DNA of 64,000 nucleotides from an uncultured Prevotellaceae bacterium (GTDB lineage: Bacteria > Bacteroidota > Bacteroidia > Bacteroidales > Muribaculaceae), in NCBI GenBank assembly GCA_900317835.1, contig ONIL01000001.1, positions 124,001-188,000 on the forward strand, read 5' to 3'. The notes beneath the pieces are model-generated. The model searched no databases, was not told the DNA's origin, and was given only the letters and a program-made list of their open reading frames with translations. Numbering within the stretch: position 1 is the stretch's first letter; each line of letters begins with the position of its first letter. This document shows, piece by piece, positions 7,749 through 16,101 of this stretch. Made by a program: the position numbers and the translations under genes.

Positions 7749-8465
7749 TTAGCCTTGCTCAAACAGCAAGTCAAGTGCCCACCGGGCTGCTGAGACTCCC
7801 TGTGGCGACTTGCCGTCCAGGCTGTGCAAAGCATCAATCCGCACATTCTCCTCGATGTCGTCGCTGCAGTTGGTGAGCAGGTGACGGCTATAGTCAACGG
7901 TAAACTCAGGATGGCCTTGAAAAGTCACCACCTGATGGCCGATCCTGTAGGATTCATTCTTACAGAAATCGCTGGTGGCACATAGCACGGCATCCTTGGG
8001 CAATGTCATCACCTGGTCATGGTGGCTATAGAGCAGATGCATCCTTTTCCCTGGGAAATAAGGCGCCATGCTCTCGTCAATCACTTGCGAGGCACGCACA
8101 CCGGCGCCAAATCCACCCTCATATTGTTTCACTTCGCCTCCTAAAGCCCTGGCAATCGCTTGATGGCCGAAGCAAATCCCCATCAGTTTTGCCCCACAGT
8201 GGTAGGCGTGTTCAATCCATTTCAAGAGATCGACAATCCACGGTTTGTCATCGTAGGCCGAATCCAGGCTGCCGGGGACCAGATACAACTCGTCGGCATT
8301 GATCGCCGACGGTAATTCGCCCTGCCAGGTTTGGAATATCTTGTAGGAAAACTGTTCACCAGCAGCGGCAAACAGGTCCATAAACAGTGACTCGTAATTA
8401 GGGATAAAATCGGGTAGCCTTCCGGGAAAGGTGTCACACAACAGAATGTTGATGCGGTGTGTCAT
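7749..8465 (-). CDS. Class I glutamine amidotransferase-like protein
   Basis: 238-residue stand-alone GATase1 domain of the GMP-synthase-like (GATase1_1) group. The triad is visible: nucleophile Cys98 in GICFGHQ, and His185/Glu187 in FQGHPEF. An NADELYLVPGSLDSAYDD segment sits where the oxyanion-forming Gly-rich strand is expected. No synthetase partner domain is fused, so the ammonia acceptor or alternative substrate (for example a gamma-glutamyl compound) is unknown. It overlaps the upstream HD gene by 4 nt (ATGA), so the two are translationally coupled at the end of the mlaE-mlaF operon. Confidence 0.85.
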   Translation of the reverse strand: MTHRINILLCDTFPGRLPDFIPNYESLFMDLFAAAGEQFSYKIFQTWQGELPSAINADELYLVPGSLDSAYDDKPWIVDLLKWIEHAYHCGAKLMGICFGHQAIARALGGEVKQYEGGFGAGVRASQVIDESMAPYFPGKRMHLLYSHHDQVMTLPKDAVLCATSDFCKNESYRIGHQVVTFQGHPEFTVDYSRHLLTNCSDDIEENVRIDALHSLDGKSPQGVSAARWALDLLFEQG

Positions 8466-9094
8466 AATTCGTCGATTTCCTCGCCCGAACGTTCCATGAT
8501 GCTGGCAGCCAAGCCATCGGCCGTCTGTATGATGGTCACCAGGGGATAGAGTTTGCGGGCCGCATCATAGTTGCGCACGTCCTCGAAGCTGTTTTGATTC
8601 ACACCCCATGCGCCCATGTGCCAACGAATGGCAAGCATCTCGTCGTCATTGAGAGGCAGACCGCTGCACAGCAGCAACGTCAGCGACTTCTCGCCATGCC
8701 CCATCGGGAAATTCTTGTAGGTGATCTTATAACCCTCGGCATCTTCCCAAATGCCCAGCGCATTCTTGCGTTTCTTGACTGAGCGCTTGTAGATGTCGCA
8801 CTTGCAGACGTCATGCAACAGGCTGGCGATGATGATACTGTCACGTTTCACCTCATGCTCAAGACTAGGCTCCAATGATTTCATCGACTCCCAGACAGCC
8901 AGAGCAGCCTTGCAAGTGTTCAACGAATGACGAGCCAGGCCTCCCTCAATATTCAGATGATGACCCGCCGAAGCCGGGGCCGTGAAAAAGCCCCACTCCT
9001 CCAAGTCTCCGATTACATCCTCAATACCTTCGCGCCCGGTTGAACGCAGCAACTCAAGAATTTCCTCTTTACAGTTTATATCACTTGTTTTCAT
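8462..9094 (-). CDS. HD-domain phosphohydrolase-like protein
   Basis: 210-residue cytoplasmic protein with an HD-superfamily metal site: His56 (GLARHSLN), the HD pair His94-Asp95 (ASLLHDVCKCD), GHGEKS near residue 133 and a later His in IRWHMGAWG, followed by an Asp in IIQTADGLAAS. These are the ordered metal ligands of HD phosphohydrolases. The substrate cannot be read from the sequence; nucleotide or cyclic-nucleotide phosphoesters are common in the family. It lies 3 nt after mlaF and overlaps the amidotransferase gene by 4 nt. Confidence 0.8.
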   Translation of the reverse strand: MKTSDINCKEEILELLRSTGREGIEDVIGDLEEWGFFTAPASAGHHLNIEGGLARHSLNTCKAALAVWESMKSLEPSLEHEVKRDSIIIASLLHDVCKCDIYKRSVKKRKNALGIWEDAEGYKITYKNFPMGHGEKSLTLLLCSGLPLNDDEMLAIRWHMGAWGVNQNSFEDVRNYDAARKLYPLVTIIQTADGLAASIMERSGEEIDEL

Positions 9095-9097
9095 GAC

Positions 9098-9904
9098 CTA
9101 TATAGTCCTTTTTTCTTTTGAAGGTTTATAACCGTGCTCACGACGATACTTGCGCACGTCACGGAACAGGTCGGTGGCGTAAACGAAGTTATTCAAGTCA
9201 TCATTATCCACGTCATATATTTCGTCCTTGTTGCCAATCCATCCCACATGTCCCTTGTTGATGAACACGATATTCTCGCCGATGCCCATCACCGAGTTCA
9301 TGTCATGGGTGTTGATGATAGTAGTGATGCCGAACTCATGGGTGATGTCACTCAATAGTTCGTCTATCACGATTGACGTCTTGGGGTCAAGGCCCGAGTT
9401 GGGCTCGTCGCAGAAGAGGTACTTGGGATTCAAAGCAATGGCGCGGGCAATGGCACAGCGTTTTTGCATACCGCCTGACAGTTCACTTGGGAATTTGTTC
9501 TCGCTTCCCGTAAGGTTCACACGGTCAATACAGAACTGTGCGCGGTCGCGAATCTCGCTAGTGGACATCTTGCCGAACATCACAAGCGGGAACATCACAT
9601 TGCCCAACACGGTCTCGCTATCAAAAAGGGCTGAACCCTGGAACAGCATACCAATCTCCTTGCGCAACTCCTTGCGCTGCTTGCGGTCCATCTTGGTGAT
9701 GTCTCGTCCGTCGTACAGAATTTCGCCTTCATCAGGATCGAACAAGCCGACAATGTTCTTAATCAACACCGTCTTTCCCGAGCCTGACTGACCGATAATA
9801 AGATTGGTCTTGCCGTCATACAACTTGCAACTCACGTCAAACAGCACTTGACGCAAGCCACCTTCTTCCATGAATGATTTGGATATGTGCTTGACTTCGA
9901 TCAT
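9098..9904 (-). CDS. mlaF: Mla-type lipid ABC transporter ATPase
   Basis: ATP-binding subunit of an MCE/Mla-type transporter, which moves phospholipids between the outer and inner membranes. 268 residues with Walker A GQSGSGKT (38-45), Q-loop LFQG (87-90), signature LSGGMQ (142-147), Walker B YLFCDEP (162-168) and the H-loop in NTHDMNS. The basic C-terminal tail (KYRREHGYKPSKEKR) resembles that of Bacteroidetes MlaF. It starts 4 nt after mlaE. No MlaD/MCE substrate-binding protein follows; the operon instead continues into the HD and amidotransferase genes. Confidence 0.92.
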   Translation of the reverse strand: MIEVKHISKSFMEEGGLRQVLFDVSCKLYDGKTNLIIGQSGSGKTVLIKNIVGLFDPDEGEILYDGRDITKMDRKQRKELRKEIGMLFQGSALFDSETVLGNVMFPLVMFGKMSTSEIRDRAQFCIDRVNLTGSENKFPSELSGGMQKRCAIARAIALNPKYLFCDEPNSGLDPKTSIVIDELLSDITHEFGITTIINTHDMNSVMGIGENIVFINKGHVGWIGNKDEIYDVDNDDLNNFVYATDLFRDVRKYRREHGYKPSKEKRTI

Positions 9905-9908
9905 GGCT

Positions 9909-10655
9909 CTACAGTAATAACAGGGTTAAAATAACGTCCGCCACAAGAATCATGATGTTGCTCATCACCACGGTGTCGGTACTGGCCTGGCCCACTTCGA
10001 CCGAACCGCCTTGCACCGAGTAACCGTAATAGCAGGCGATGGTTGACATGATAAAGGCGAAAAACAGAGACTTGATCAACGCAAACCACACATACCATGG
10101 AATAAACAGCGACTGGATGCCGAAGATGTAGGTGTCAGGCTCGACAATGCCGGTGACGATGCAGATGAGCCATCCGCCAAACAGACTGGTAGCCATACAG
10201 ATAACCACCAGGAAAGGCAAGATGGAAATGAGTGCCAATATCTTGGGCGCTGCCAGGAAGTTGGCGCTGTTGATTCCCATGATGTCAAGGGCATCGATCT
10301 GCTCGGTAGCGCGCATGGTGCCAATCTCACTGGCGATGTTTGATCCGATTTTTCCCGACAGGATAAGGCACAGGATGGTCGAAGAAAACTCAAGCAGGAT
10401 AATCTCACGCGTTGTCAATCCCACCGTGTAGCGGGGCAACAACGGATTGGAGATATTGAGCTTGATGAGGATGGTGCACAGCGACCCGATAAACAATGAC
10501 ACAATGATAATCAGTGGGATCGAGTCGATGCCCAATTTATAAATCTCGTCGAGATAGCGCTTGAAGAATACTTTCATTTTGTCGGGCACAGCAATGACCC
10601 GCCACATGAACATGCAGTAGTCTCCAAACTTTTCCAACATATTTGTTAATATCAT
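9909..10655 (-). CDS. mlaE: Mla-type lipid ABC transporter permease
   Basis: 248-residue inner-membrane permease of the MlaE/YrbE family. An amphipathic N-terminal helix is followed by about five hydrophobic segments, starting at LGIDSIPLIIIVSLFIGSL. The conserved family core is visible as LEFSSTILCLILSGKIGSNIASEIGTMRATEQIDAL, including the EIGTMR...EQIDAL motif. First gene of the operon mlaE-mlaF-HD-amidotransferase, with a -7 box 23 nt upstream. An ATG five codons in is also possible. Confidence 0.93.
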   Translation of the reverse strand: MILTNMLEKFGDYCMFMWRVIAVPDKMKVFFKRYLDEIYKLGIDSIPLIIIVSLFIGSLCTILIKLNISNPLLPRYTVGLTTREIILLEFSSTILCLILSGKIGSNIASEIGTMRATEQIDALDIMGINSANFLAAPKILALISILPFLVVICMATSLFGGWLICIVTGIVEPDTYIFGIQSLFIPWYVWFALIKSLFFAFIMSTIACYYGYSVQGGSVEVGQASTDTVVMSNIMILVADVILTLLLL

Positions 10656-10678
10656 ATCGTTCTCTTGATTTCAACCTA

Positions 10679-10686
10679 CAAAGATA
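10679..10686 (-). promoter_or_regulatory. -7 box for the mlaE operon
   Basis: CAAAGATA on the + strand reads TATCTTTG on the - strand, an exact TAnnTTTG match, 23 nt upstream of the mlaE start. Confidence 0.6.
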
Positions 10687-10752
10687 ACTCAATTTGGCAG
10701 TACATAAAGCAATAAAACCCGATTTTTACACAAATTAAGCCATCTGAGGGGA

Positions 10753-11775
10753 CTATAAAGCGGCGATGAGGGCATCAACATCCTCGGGGCGTGTTGCCCA
10801 GCTGGTGACAAAGCGGCAATTCATCTTGTCGCCTACGGGATACCATTGTTCGAAGACAAAATCCTTTTCCAAACGCTGAACCGTATCCTTATCTAAAAGG
10901 ACGAACTGCTGGTTGGTGGGTGAATTGGAGTACATTTTGTAGCCTCGGGTGATGAATGCTTCACGCAGCCTCATGGCTTGCTCAATGGCATGGCGGGCAA
11001 TTTTGAAATAGAGACCGTCATGCATCAACGTGTCGAACTGTATTCCCAGCAAGCGGCCCTTGGCCATGAGGGCACCATGCTGCTTGACAATGGTAAAGAA
11101 ATGGGCTGGAGCATTGTGATGCGGGAAAACAACAGCCTCGCCACAATAAGCGCCACACTTGGTGCCGCCAATGTAGAACACATCGCACAAGGCAGCCAAT
11201 TGAGGGAGAGTGATGTCGCTGCCTTGAGCCATCAAACCGTAACCCAGCCTTGCACCGTCGATGAACAAAGGTAAATGATATTCCTTGCAGATGCGGCTGA
11301 TGGCCTGCATCTCGGCAAGTGTATAAATTGTGCCCATCTCGGTGGCGAAAGTGATATAGACGATTCCCGGGAAAACCATGTGGTCGTAGGTAGGATCGGC
11401 ATAAAAGTCATGCAGCCACTGTTCTAGTTCTACTGCGTCCATCTTTCCATCATGTGAAGGCAAGGTGAGCACTTTGTGTCCGCTGGATTCTATAGCTCCC
11501 GACTCATGGACGTTGATGTGACCTGTCTCGACTGCGAGTACACCCTGGTAACTGGCCAGCATCGAGTCGATGACTGTGGCATTGGTCTGCGTGCCACCCA
11601 CAAGGAAAAACACGTCGGCATCGGGTGTCTCGCAAGCGTTGCGAATCTTCTCCTTGGCTGCAATACAGTAATCATCCAAACCGTAGCCAGTAGCACGATC
11701 TTCATTGGTCATTAACAACCGCTTGAGGATGGCCTCGTGGCATCCGTTATCATAATCGCTCTCAAATGAAATCAT
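10753..11775 (-). CDS. ltaE: Low-specificity threonine aldolase, PLP-dependent
   Basis: Cleaves threonine (and allo-threonine) to glycine and acetaldehyde. 340 residues of fold-type I PLP architecture: a stacking His in ETGHINVHESGA (86-90), Asp173 in FIDGARLGYG for the pyridine nitrogen, and the Schiff-base Lys206 in YIGGTKCGAY. The order and spacing match the threonine aldolase/beta-eliminating lyase family. Single gene, transcribed divergently from the GH13 gene; the two -7 boxes are only 23 nt apart, so the promoters probably interfere. Confidence 0.93.
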   Translation of the reverse strand: MISFESDYDNGCHEAILKRLLMTNEDRATGYGLDDYCIAAKEKIRNACETPDADVFFLVGGTQTNATVIDSMLASYQGVLAVETGHINVHESGAIESSGHKVLTLPSHDGKMDAVELEQWLHDFYADPTYDHMVFPGIVYITFATEMGTIYTLAEMQAISRICKEYHLPLFIDGARLGYGLMAQGSDITLPQLAALCDVFYIGGTKCGAYCGEAVVFPHHNAPAHFFTIVKQHGALMAKGRLLGIQFDTLMHDGLYFKIARHAIEQAMRLREAFITRGYKMYSNSPTNQQFVLLDKDTVQRLEKDFVFEQWYPVGDKMNCRFVTSWATRPEDVDALIAAL

Positions 11776-11805
11776 TGTGTTAAAATAGCTTGTTAATTAA
11801 TGGCG

Positions 11806-11813
11806 CAAAGTTA
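11806..11813 (-). promoter_or_regulatory. -7 box for ltaE
   Basis: CAAAGTTA on the + strand reads TAACTTTG on the - strand, 30 nt upstream of the ltaE ATG. It lies back-to-back with the GH13 promoter box at 11837-11844. Confidence 0.6.
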
Positions 11814-11836
11814 ATCCAAAAAACACAAAAATGCAC

Positions 11837-11844
11837 TATCTTTG
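11837..11844 (+). promoter_or_regulatory. -7 box for the GH13 gene, predicting a leaderless mRNA
   Basis: TATCTTTG ends 4 nt before the chosen ATG at 11849. Bacteroidetes transcripts start a few bases after this box, so the transcript would begin at or next to the ATG. It also argues against the earlier in-frame ATG at 11831, which lies upstream of the box. Confidence 0.6.
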
Positions 11845-11848
11845 CAGC

Positions 11849-13519
11849 ATGAAAGAGAATAAAAAGGCGATTATCTACCAATTAATGCCGCGGTGGTTCA
11901 CCAACTGCCATGAGAATTGCGTACCCAATGGAAGTATCAGGCAAAACGGAGTTGGAAAGTTCGACGAGATTGACGAGCCGCGGTTGCGGTCCATCAAATC
12001 GTTGGGAGCGACCCATGTGTGGTTCACCGGCGTGATTGAGCATGCCACAGCCACTGGCTATTCCCGTTATGGCATTGCACCGTGCAATCCCCATGTGGTG
12101 AAAGGCAAGGCTGGCTCACCCTACGCCATCCGTGATTACTATGACGTGTGTCCTGACCTCGCTGTCAAGGTCAAGAACAGAATGAGAGAATTTGAAGCCT
12201 TGATTGAGCGCACCCACAAGTGCGGCCTCAAAGCCATCATTGACTTTGTGCCTAACCATGTGGCCCGTGAGTATGAGAGCGACGTGAAGCCTGATGGTGT
12301 GCGTGACTTGGGCGACGGGGACAATCTCATGAAGTTCTTTGACCCGAGGAATAATTTCTTCTACATCACGGGGCAGGAATTTGCACCCAACGGCGTTGAC
12401 TTGGGTGCTGGGGATGATGCTTATCGTGAGTTCCCCGCCCGTGCTACAGGAAATGACTGTTATACCGCATCACCAGGTCGTGATGACTGGTATGAGACCA
12501 TCAAGCTCAATTATGGCGTTGACCCGTGGAACGGCAGCACCCATTTCAATCCCATTCCGCCCACTTGGATTCAGATGCTTGACATCCTCAAGTTTTGGGC
12601 TGCGAAGGGGGTTGACGGTTTCCGTTGTGACATGGCACACATGGTGCCTGTCGCCTTCTGGCAATGGGCCATCCGGCAAATCAAAGAGATTCATCCCAAC
12701 ATCATTTTTATCGCCGAAATCTATGATGTGGCCTTGTATCGCAGTTACATCTTTGACGGAGGATTTGACTACCTCTATGACAAAGTGACGCTCTACGACA
12801 CGTTGCGTGGAATCCTGTGTGACGGTTGGTCGGCCAGTGAGTTGACGCGCTGCTGGCAGACGGTTGAGGGTATTGGCGACAAGATGCTCAACTTCCTCGA
12901 GAATCATGATGAACAGCGCATTGCATCACGGCAATTCTGCGGTGAGCCGTTCAAGGCGTTGCCTGCACTTGTTGTGAGTGCCACGATGTCGCGTTGCCCG
13001 TTCATGGTGTATGCAGGACAAGAACTGGGAGAAACGGCAAGCGATGCCGAGGGCTATAGCGGCATGGACGGCAGAACGACCATCTTTGACTACTGGAGCG
13101 TCCCTACCCTGCGTCGCTGGCACCAGGGCAAGTCAACCGTTGATGAACGCCGATTGAGGTCGATTTACCGCCGCATCTTGCGCCTGTGCAACAGTGAGAA
13201 GACCTTGGCCCGTGGCGATTTCTTTGATTTGATGTATGTCAATCAGGATACGCTCGATACCCGCTGCCAGTTTGCTTACCTGAGGCATTGTGATGGTCAG
13301 ATGACACTGATTGTCGCAAACTTCGGCGACCAACCTGTGGATACTACTGTCCGTATTCCTCAACACGCTTTGACGTGTGCCGATTTACCTCAAGGCGACT
13401 ACTCTTGTGAGGAATTGCTTACCGGAAAGACCTTGATAACCCCGATCGATAGTGACGGCTCCATTGCAGTGCACATTGAACCTCACAACGTCGTTATCTG
13501 GCGAATGACGCCGCAATGA
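11849..13519 (+). CDS. Alpha-amylase family glycoside hydrolase (GH13)
   Basis: 556-residue protein without a signal peptide, so probably cytoplasmic. A (beta/alpha)8 GH13 catalytic domain is recognisable: region I DFVPNHV (132-138), region II GFRCDMAH with nucleophile Asp261, region III FIAEIYD with acid/base Glu290, and region IV LENHDEQ with Asp354. A C-terminal beta domain follows from about residue 465. The early FTGVIEHATATGYSRYGI and a PRNNFFYITGQEF insertion are unlike classical amylases; specificity (maltooligosaccharide or a transferase) is open. Single gene. Confidence 0.88.
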   Translation: MKENKKAIIYQLMPRWFTNCHENCVPNGSIRQNGVGKFDEIDEPRLRSIKSLGATHVWFTGVIEHATATGYSRYGIAPCNPHVVKGKAGSPYAIRDYYDVCPDLAVKVKNRMREFEALIERTHKCGLKAIIDFVPNHVAREYESDVKPDGVRDLGDGDNLMKFFDPRNNFFYITGQEFAPNGVDLGAGDDAYREFPARATGNDCYTASPGRDDWYETIKLNYGVDPWNGSTHFNPIPPTWIQMLDILKFWAAKGVDGFRCDMAHMVPVAFWQWAIRQIKEIHPNIIFIAEIYDVALYRSYIFDGGFDYLYDKVTLYDTLRGILCDGWSASELTRCWQTVEGIGDKMLNFLENHDEQRIASRQFCGEPFKALPALVVSATMSRCPFMVYAGQELGETASDAEGYSGMDGRTTIFDYWSVPTLRRWHQGKSTVDERRLRSIYRRILRLCNSEKTLARGDFFDLMYVNQDTLDTRCQFAYLRHCDGQMTLIVANFGDQPVDTTVRIPQHALTCADLPQGDYSCEELLTGKTLITPIDSDGSIAVHIEPHNVVIWRMTPQ

Positions 13520-13539
13520 GCAGGATTTGTCGGGTTTTA

Positions 13540-13571
13540 TTTGCCATCTTGAGCGAAAATAGGTAATTTTG
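13540..13571 (+). promoter_or_regulatory. Promoter of the nadD operon (TTTG-N20-TAATTTTG)
   Basis: TTTG at 13540-13543 and TAATTTTG at 13564-13571 are separated by exactly 20 nt, an ideal Bacteroidetes -33/-7 promoter, with the ATG 30 nt downstream. Confidence 0.75.
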
Positions 13572-13600
13572 CACAAACTCAGTTATCATCATCAAGTCAC

Positions 13601-14185
13601 ATGAGGATTGGGATATTTGGGGGGTCTTTTGACCCGATACATAGCGGACACGCGATCATTGCTCACCACATCATCACCAGTGGTGTCGTGGACCAGTTGT
13701 GGCTCATGGTGTCGCCGCAGAATCCGCTAAAGGTTGATAAGAAGCAGCAGGTGGCCGACACTGACCGGCTGCGCATGGTCGAGATGGTGACGCGTCCGCT
13801 AGAGGGAGTGGAAACATCGGCGTTTGAGTTCTCAATGCCCAAACCGTCATATACTATCGACACCCTCAATGCCCTGCAAGAGAAATTCCCGGATGACGAG
13901 TTCTATCTGGTCATCGGGGCTGATAATTGGGAGGTGTTCGGTAAATGGCGCAATAGTGCCGAAATCCTTGCAAAATACCATATCCTGATTTATCCCCGTT
14001 TGGGCTATGAAGTGAATATCCCTGACGAGATGCAGGAGCGTGTTTCACTGGTTGACGCTCCCATTATTGAGTTGTCCTCGACCTTGGTAAGAGAGCGTCT
14101 GGCGCACGGGAAAAGCGTGCGCTACTATGTCCCCGACGAGGTCCTGCAGTATATTGAACGAAAACATTTATACGTTAACAGATAA
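13601..14185 (+). CDS. nadD: Nicotinate-nucleotide adenylyltransferase
   Basis: Adenylates nicotinate mononucleotide to deamido-NAD in NAD synthesis. 194 residues, the normal length. The nucleotidyltransferase signature GGSFDPIHSGH spans residues 7-17, and the second motif ELSSTLVRERLAHG near residue 157 is the family's ISSTxIR equivalent. The stop overlaps the next ATG by one base (TAATG), coupling it to the DUF5063 gene. nadC lies elsewhere in the window at 37225-38073. Confidence 0.96.
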   Translation: MRIGIFGGSFDPIHSGHAIIAHHIITSGVVDQLWLMVSPQNPLKVDKKQQVADTDRLRMVEMVTRPLEGVETSAFEFSMPKPSYTIDTLNALQEKFPDDEFYLVIGADNWEVFGKWRNSAEILAKYHILIYPRLGYEVNIPDEMQERVSLVDAPIIELSSTLVRERLAHGKSVRYYVPDEVLQYIERKHLYVNR

Positions 14186-14685
14186 TGGATAAACTGACAC
14201 CCAATGAATTGGCTTTCATTGCCCTGGCCAATGAATATTGCCATGCGCTGGAACATGCCGACGAGTGCGAGTCACGAGAGGCGTTTGTAGAGCAAATGTT
14301 GAAACTGCTGCCTCGCCTGTACATCGCTATCAGCGACATTGAGGACGATTACTACAGCGAGGCATTTATTGACTCCGCCCTCGAGGAGGATGTCTATGAC
14401 ATCGTGCGCCAGCGAGTAGAGCAAATCATGGCCGAAGAAGACATCTATCTGGAAGTGTTCTTGGAGGACATGAAATACAGTGACACGCCTATCTCGGCCT
14501 CAGTTGCTGAGAATCTTGCCGATTTGTATCAGGAGTTCTTCAACCTCATCCACTCGGTGCAAGAAGCGTTGACCGAGACCCAGCATGAAATGCTCGGCCA
14601 GTGCAAAATCAATTTCGTCAACTATTGGGGGCAGACACTGTGTAATGTGTTCAGAGCCCTGAATCATATCGCTTTCAGCCTATAA
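14185..14685 (+). CDS. DUF5063 domain-containing protein
   Basis: 166-residue acidic, helical cytoplasmic protein with no signal peptide or membrane segment. From memory of the family it resembles the Bacteroidetes DUF5063 proteins (features such as ANEYCHALE, PRLYIAI and FVNYWGQTLCNVFRALNHI); function unknown. It is translationally coupled to nadD by a one-base overlap and lies 25 nt before the M18 peptidase gene, so the three are probably co-transcribed. Confidence 0.7.
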   Translation: MDKLTPNELAFIALANEYCHALEHADECESREAFVEQMLKLLPRLYIAISDIEDDYYSEAFIDSALEEDVYDIVRQRVEQIMAEEDIYLEVFLEDMKYSDTPISASVAENLADLYQEFFNLIHSVQEALTETQHEMLGQCKINFVNYWGQTLCNVFRALNHIAFSL

Positions 14686-14710
14686 CCATTAAAACTAATA
14701 ATATCATATT

Positions 14711-16006
14711 ATGGCAACAGACAAATATGTGAACTCCTTGCTTGAGTTCCTCGACAAAAGTCCCTGCAACTTCCTGGCTGTGGATACCGTTAAAGGTATC
14801 TTGACTGCCAACGGCTTTACAGAGAAGAAAATAGATGACAAGATAACTGCCAAAGTAGGCGAGAAATTCTTCTTTACCAAGAATGACAGCGCTATTTTCG
14901 CTGTCAGTGTAGGCAAGAAGGCTCCCGCCGAAACAGGCTTTAAAATCATTGCTGCCCATAGTGATTCGCCCTGCTTCCGCATTAAACCCGCAAGTGAGAT
15001 CCCCGGTGATGGCGGCATCTTGCGACTGAATACCGAGGTCTATGGCGGCCCGATACTGTACACCTGGTTTGACCGCCCCTTGTCGCTTGCTGGACGTGTG
15101 CTTCTCAAGGGTAAAGACGCCCTGCATCCTGTCACCAAACTCATCAAGATTGACCGCCCGTTGATGTGCATCTCGCACCTGGCCATCCACTTCAACCGTG
15201 CCGTCAACGAGGGCAATCACCTGTCAAAGCAGAAGGACATGCTGCCCATCCTTGCCAAGATCAATGGTGACATGGAGTGGCGCAATACCCTACTCAACCT
15301 TGTTGCCGATGAGTTGCAGGTTGAAGCTGCCGACATCATCGACTTTGACCTGATGCTCTATGACGTGAGCAAGGCAAGTCTGTTCGGACTTAACAACGAA
15401 TTCATCTCGGCAGGCCGTCTCGACGACTTGAGCATGGTGCATGCCGCTATCACTGCCATCACCGAGGCCAAAGACAAGAACGCGACGCTTTTGGCAGCCA
15501 TCTTTGACAATGAGGAGACCGGCAGCGGCACCAAACAGGGTGCGCACTCGCCCGTGCTGGGTAACATGCTGCTCAGGCTCGTTATGGCTTTGGGAGGCGA
15601 TTTTGAGGACTTTGGGCGCGCCATTCATCGCTCGTTTATGATTTCGGCGGATAACGCTCACGCGTTCCACCCCAATTATCCTGAGAAGTATGACCCGACG
15701 AACCATCCTGCACTGGGTGGTGGCCCGTGCATCAAGGTCAATGCCAACTGCAAGTACATGAGCGATGCACACTCGGCAGCCATCTTCAAGAGCCTGTGCG
15801 AGGACGCTGGCGCTCCCTTCCAGTACTTCGTCAACCACAGCGATGTGGCAGGAGGCTCCACACTGGGCAACATCCTTACAGGTCAACTCGACATTGAGGG
15901 CGTTGACGTGGGCAACCCCGTGCTGGCAATGCATTCGGTGCGTGAGACCGGCTCGACCGACGACCACGTGAACATGATCAAGGTGATGAAACTATTCTTT
16001 TCCTAA
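14711..16006 (+). CDS. M18 family aminopeptidase
   Basis: 431-residue di-zinc aminopeptidase (aspartyl aminopeptidase family), removing N-terminal residues from peptides in the cytoplasm. Metal and catalytic motifs: AAHSDSPCF (His83 and Asp85), AGRLDDLSM (bridging Asp near 237), FDNEETGSGTKQGAHSP (Glu pair) and the late SDVAGGSTLGN / MHSVRETGSTDDH, where the final His is a zinc ligand. The start at 14711 matches the family N-terminus. Same strand as nadD and DUF5063. Confidence 0.93.
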   Translation: MATDKYVNSLLEFLDKSPCNFLAVDTVKGILTANGFTEKKIDDKITAKVGEKFFFTKNDSAIFAVSVGKKAPAETGFKIIAAHSDSPCFRIKPASEIPGDGGILRLNTEVYGGPILYTWFDRPLSLAGRVLLKGKDALHPVTKLIKIDRPLMCISHLAIHFNRAVNEGNHLSKQKDMLPILAKINGDMEWRNTLLNLVADELQVEAADIIDFDLMLYDVSKASLFGLNNEFISAGRLDDLSMVHAAITAITEAKDKNATLLAAIFDNEETGSGTKQGAHSPVLGNMLLRLVMALGGDFEDFGRAIHRSFMISADNAHAFHPNYPEKYDPTNHPALGGGPCIKVNANCKYMSDAHSAAIFKSLCEDAGAPFQYFVNHSDVAGGSTLGNILTGQLDIEGVDVGNPVLAMHSVRETGSTDDHVNMIKVMKLFFS

Positions 16007-16029
16007 TTATAATACTTCACGCCGAATTA

Positions 16030-16079
16030 CTAAGACGCTAAGTGCTATTTTGTTTCTAACGCATTAGCGTCTTAGCGTG
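16030..16079. repeat. Inverted octameric repeat between the M18 and ABC-F genes
   Basis: Two 8-bp units (CTAAGACG, CTAAGTGC) at 16030-16045 face two complementary units (TTAGCGTC, TTAGCGTG) at 16064-16079. The inner 12 bp form a perfect stem (16030-16041 with 16064-16075) and the loop is T-rich. The word AAGACGCTAAG inside it recurs at 17991-18001 on the other side of the ABC-F gene. Confidence 0.55.
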
Positions 16080-16101
16080 AGAACTGATGGCTGTTCAGGT
16101 T

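Noticed and set aside
11831-11848. Earlier ATG for the GH13 gene
   Set aside because: It lies upstream of the TATCTTTG box and could not be in a transcript from that promoter.
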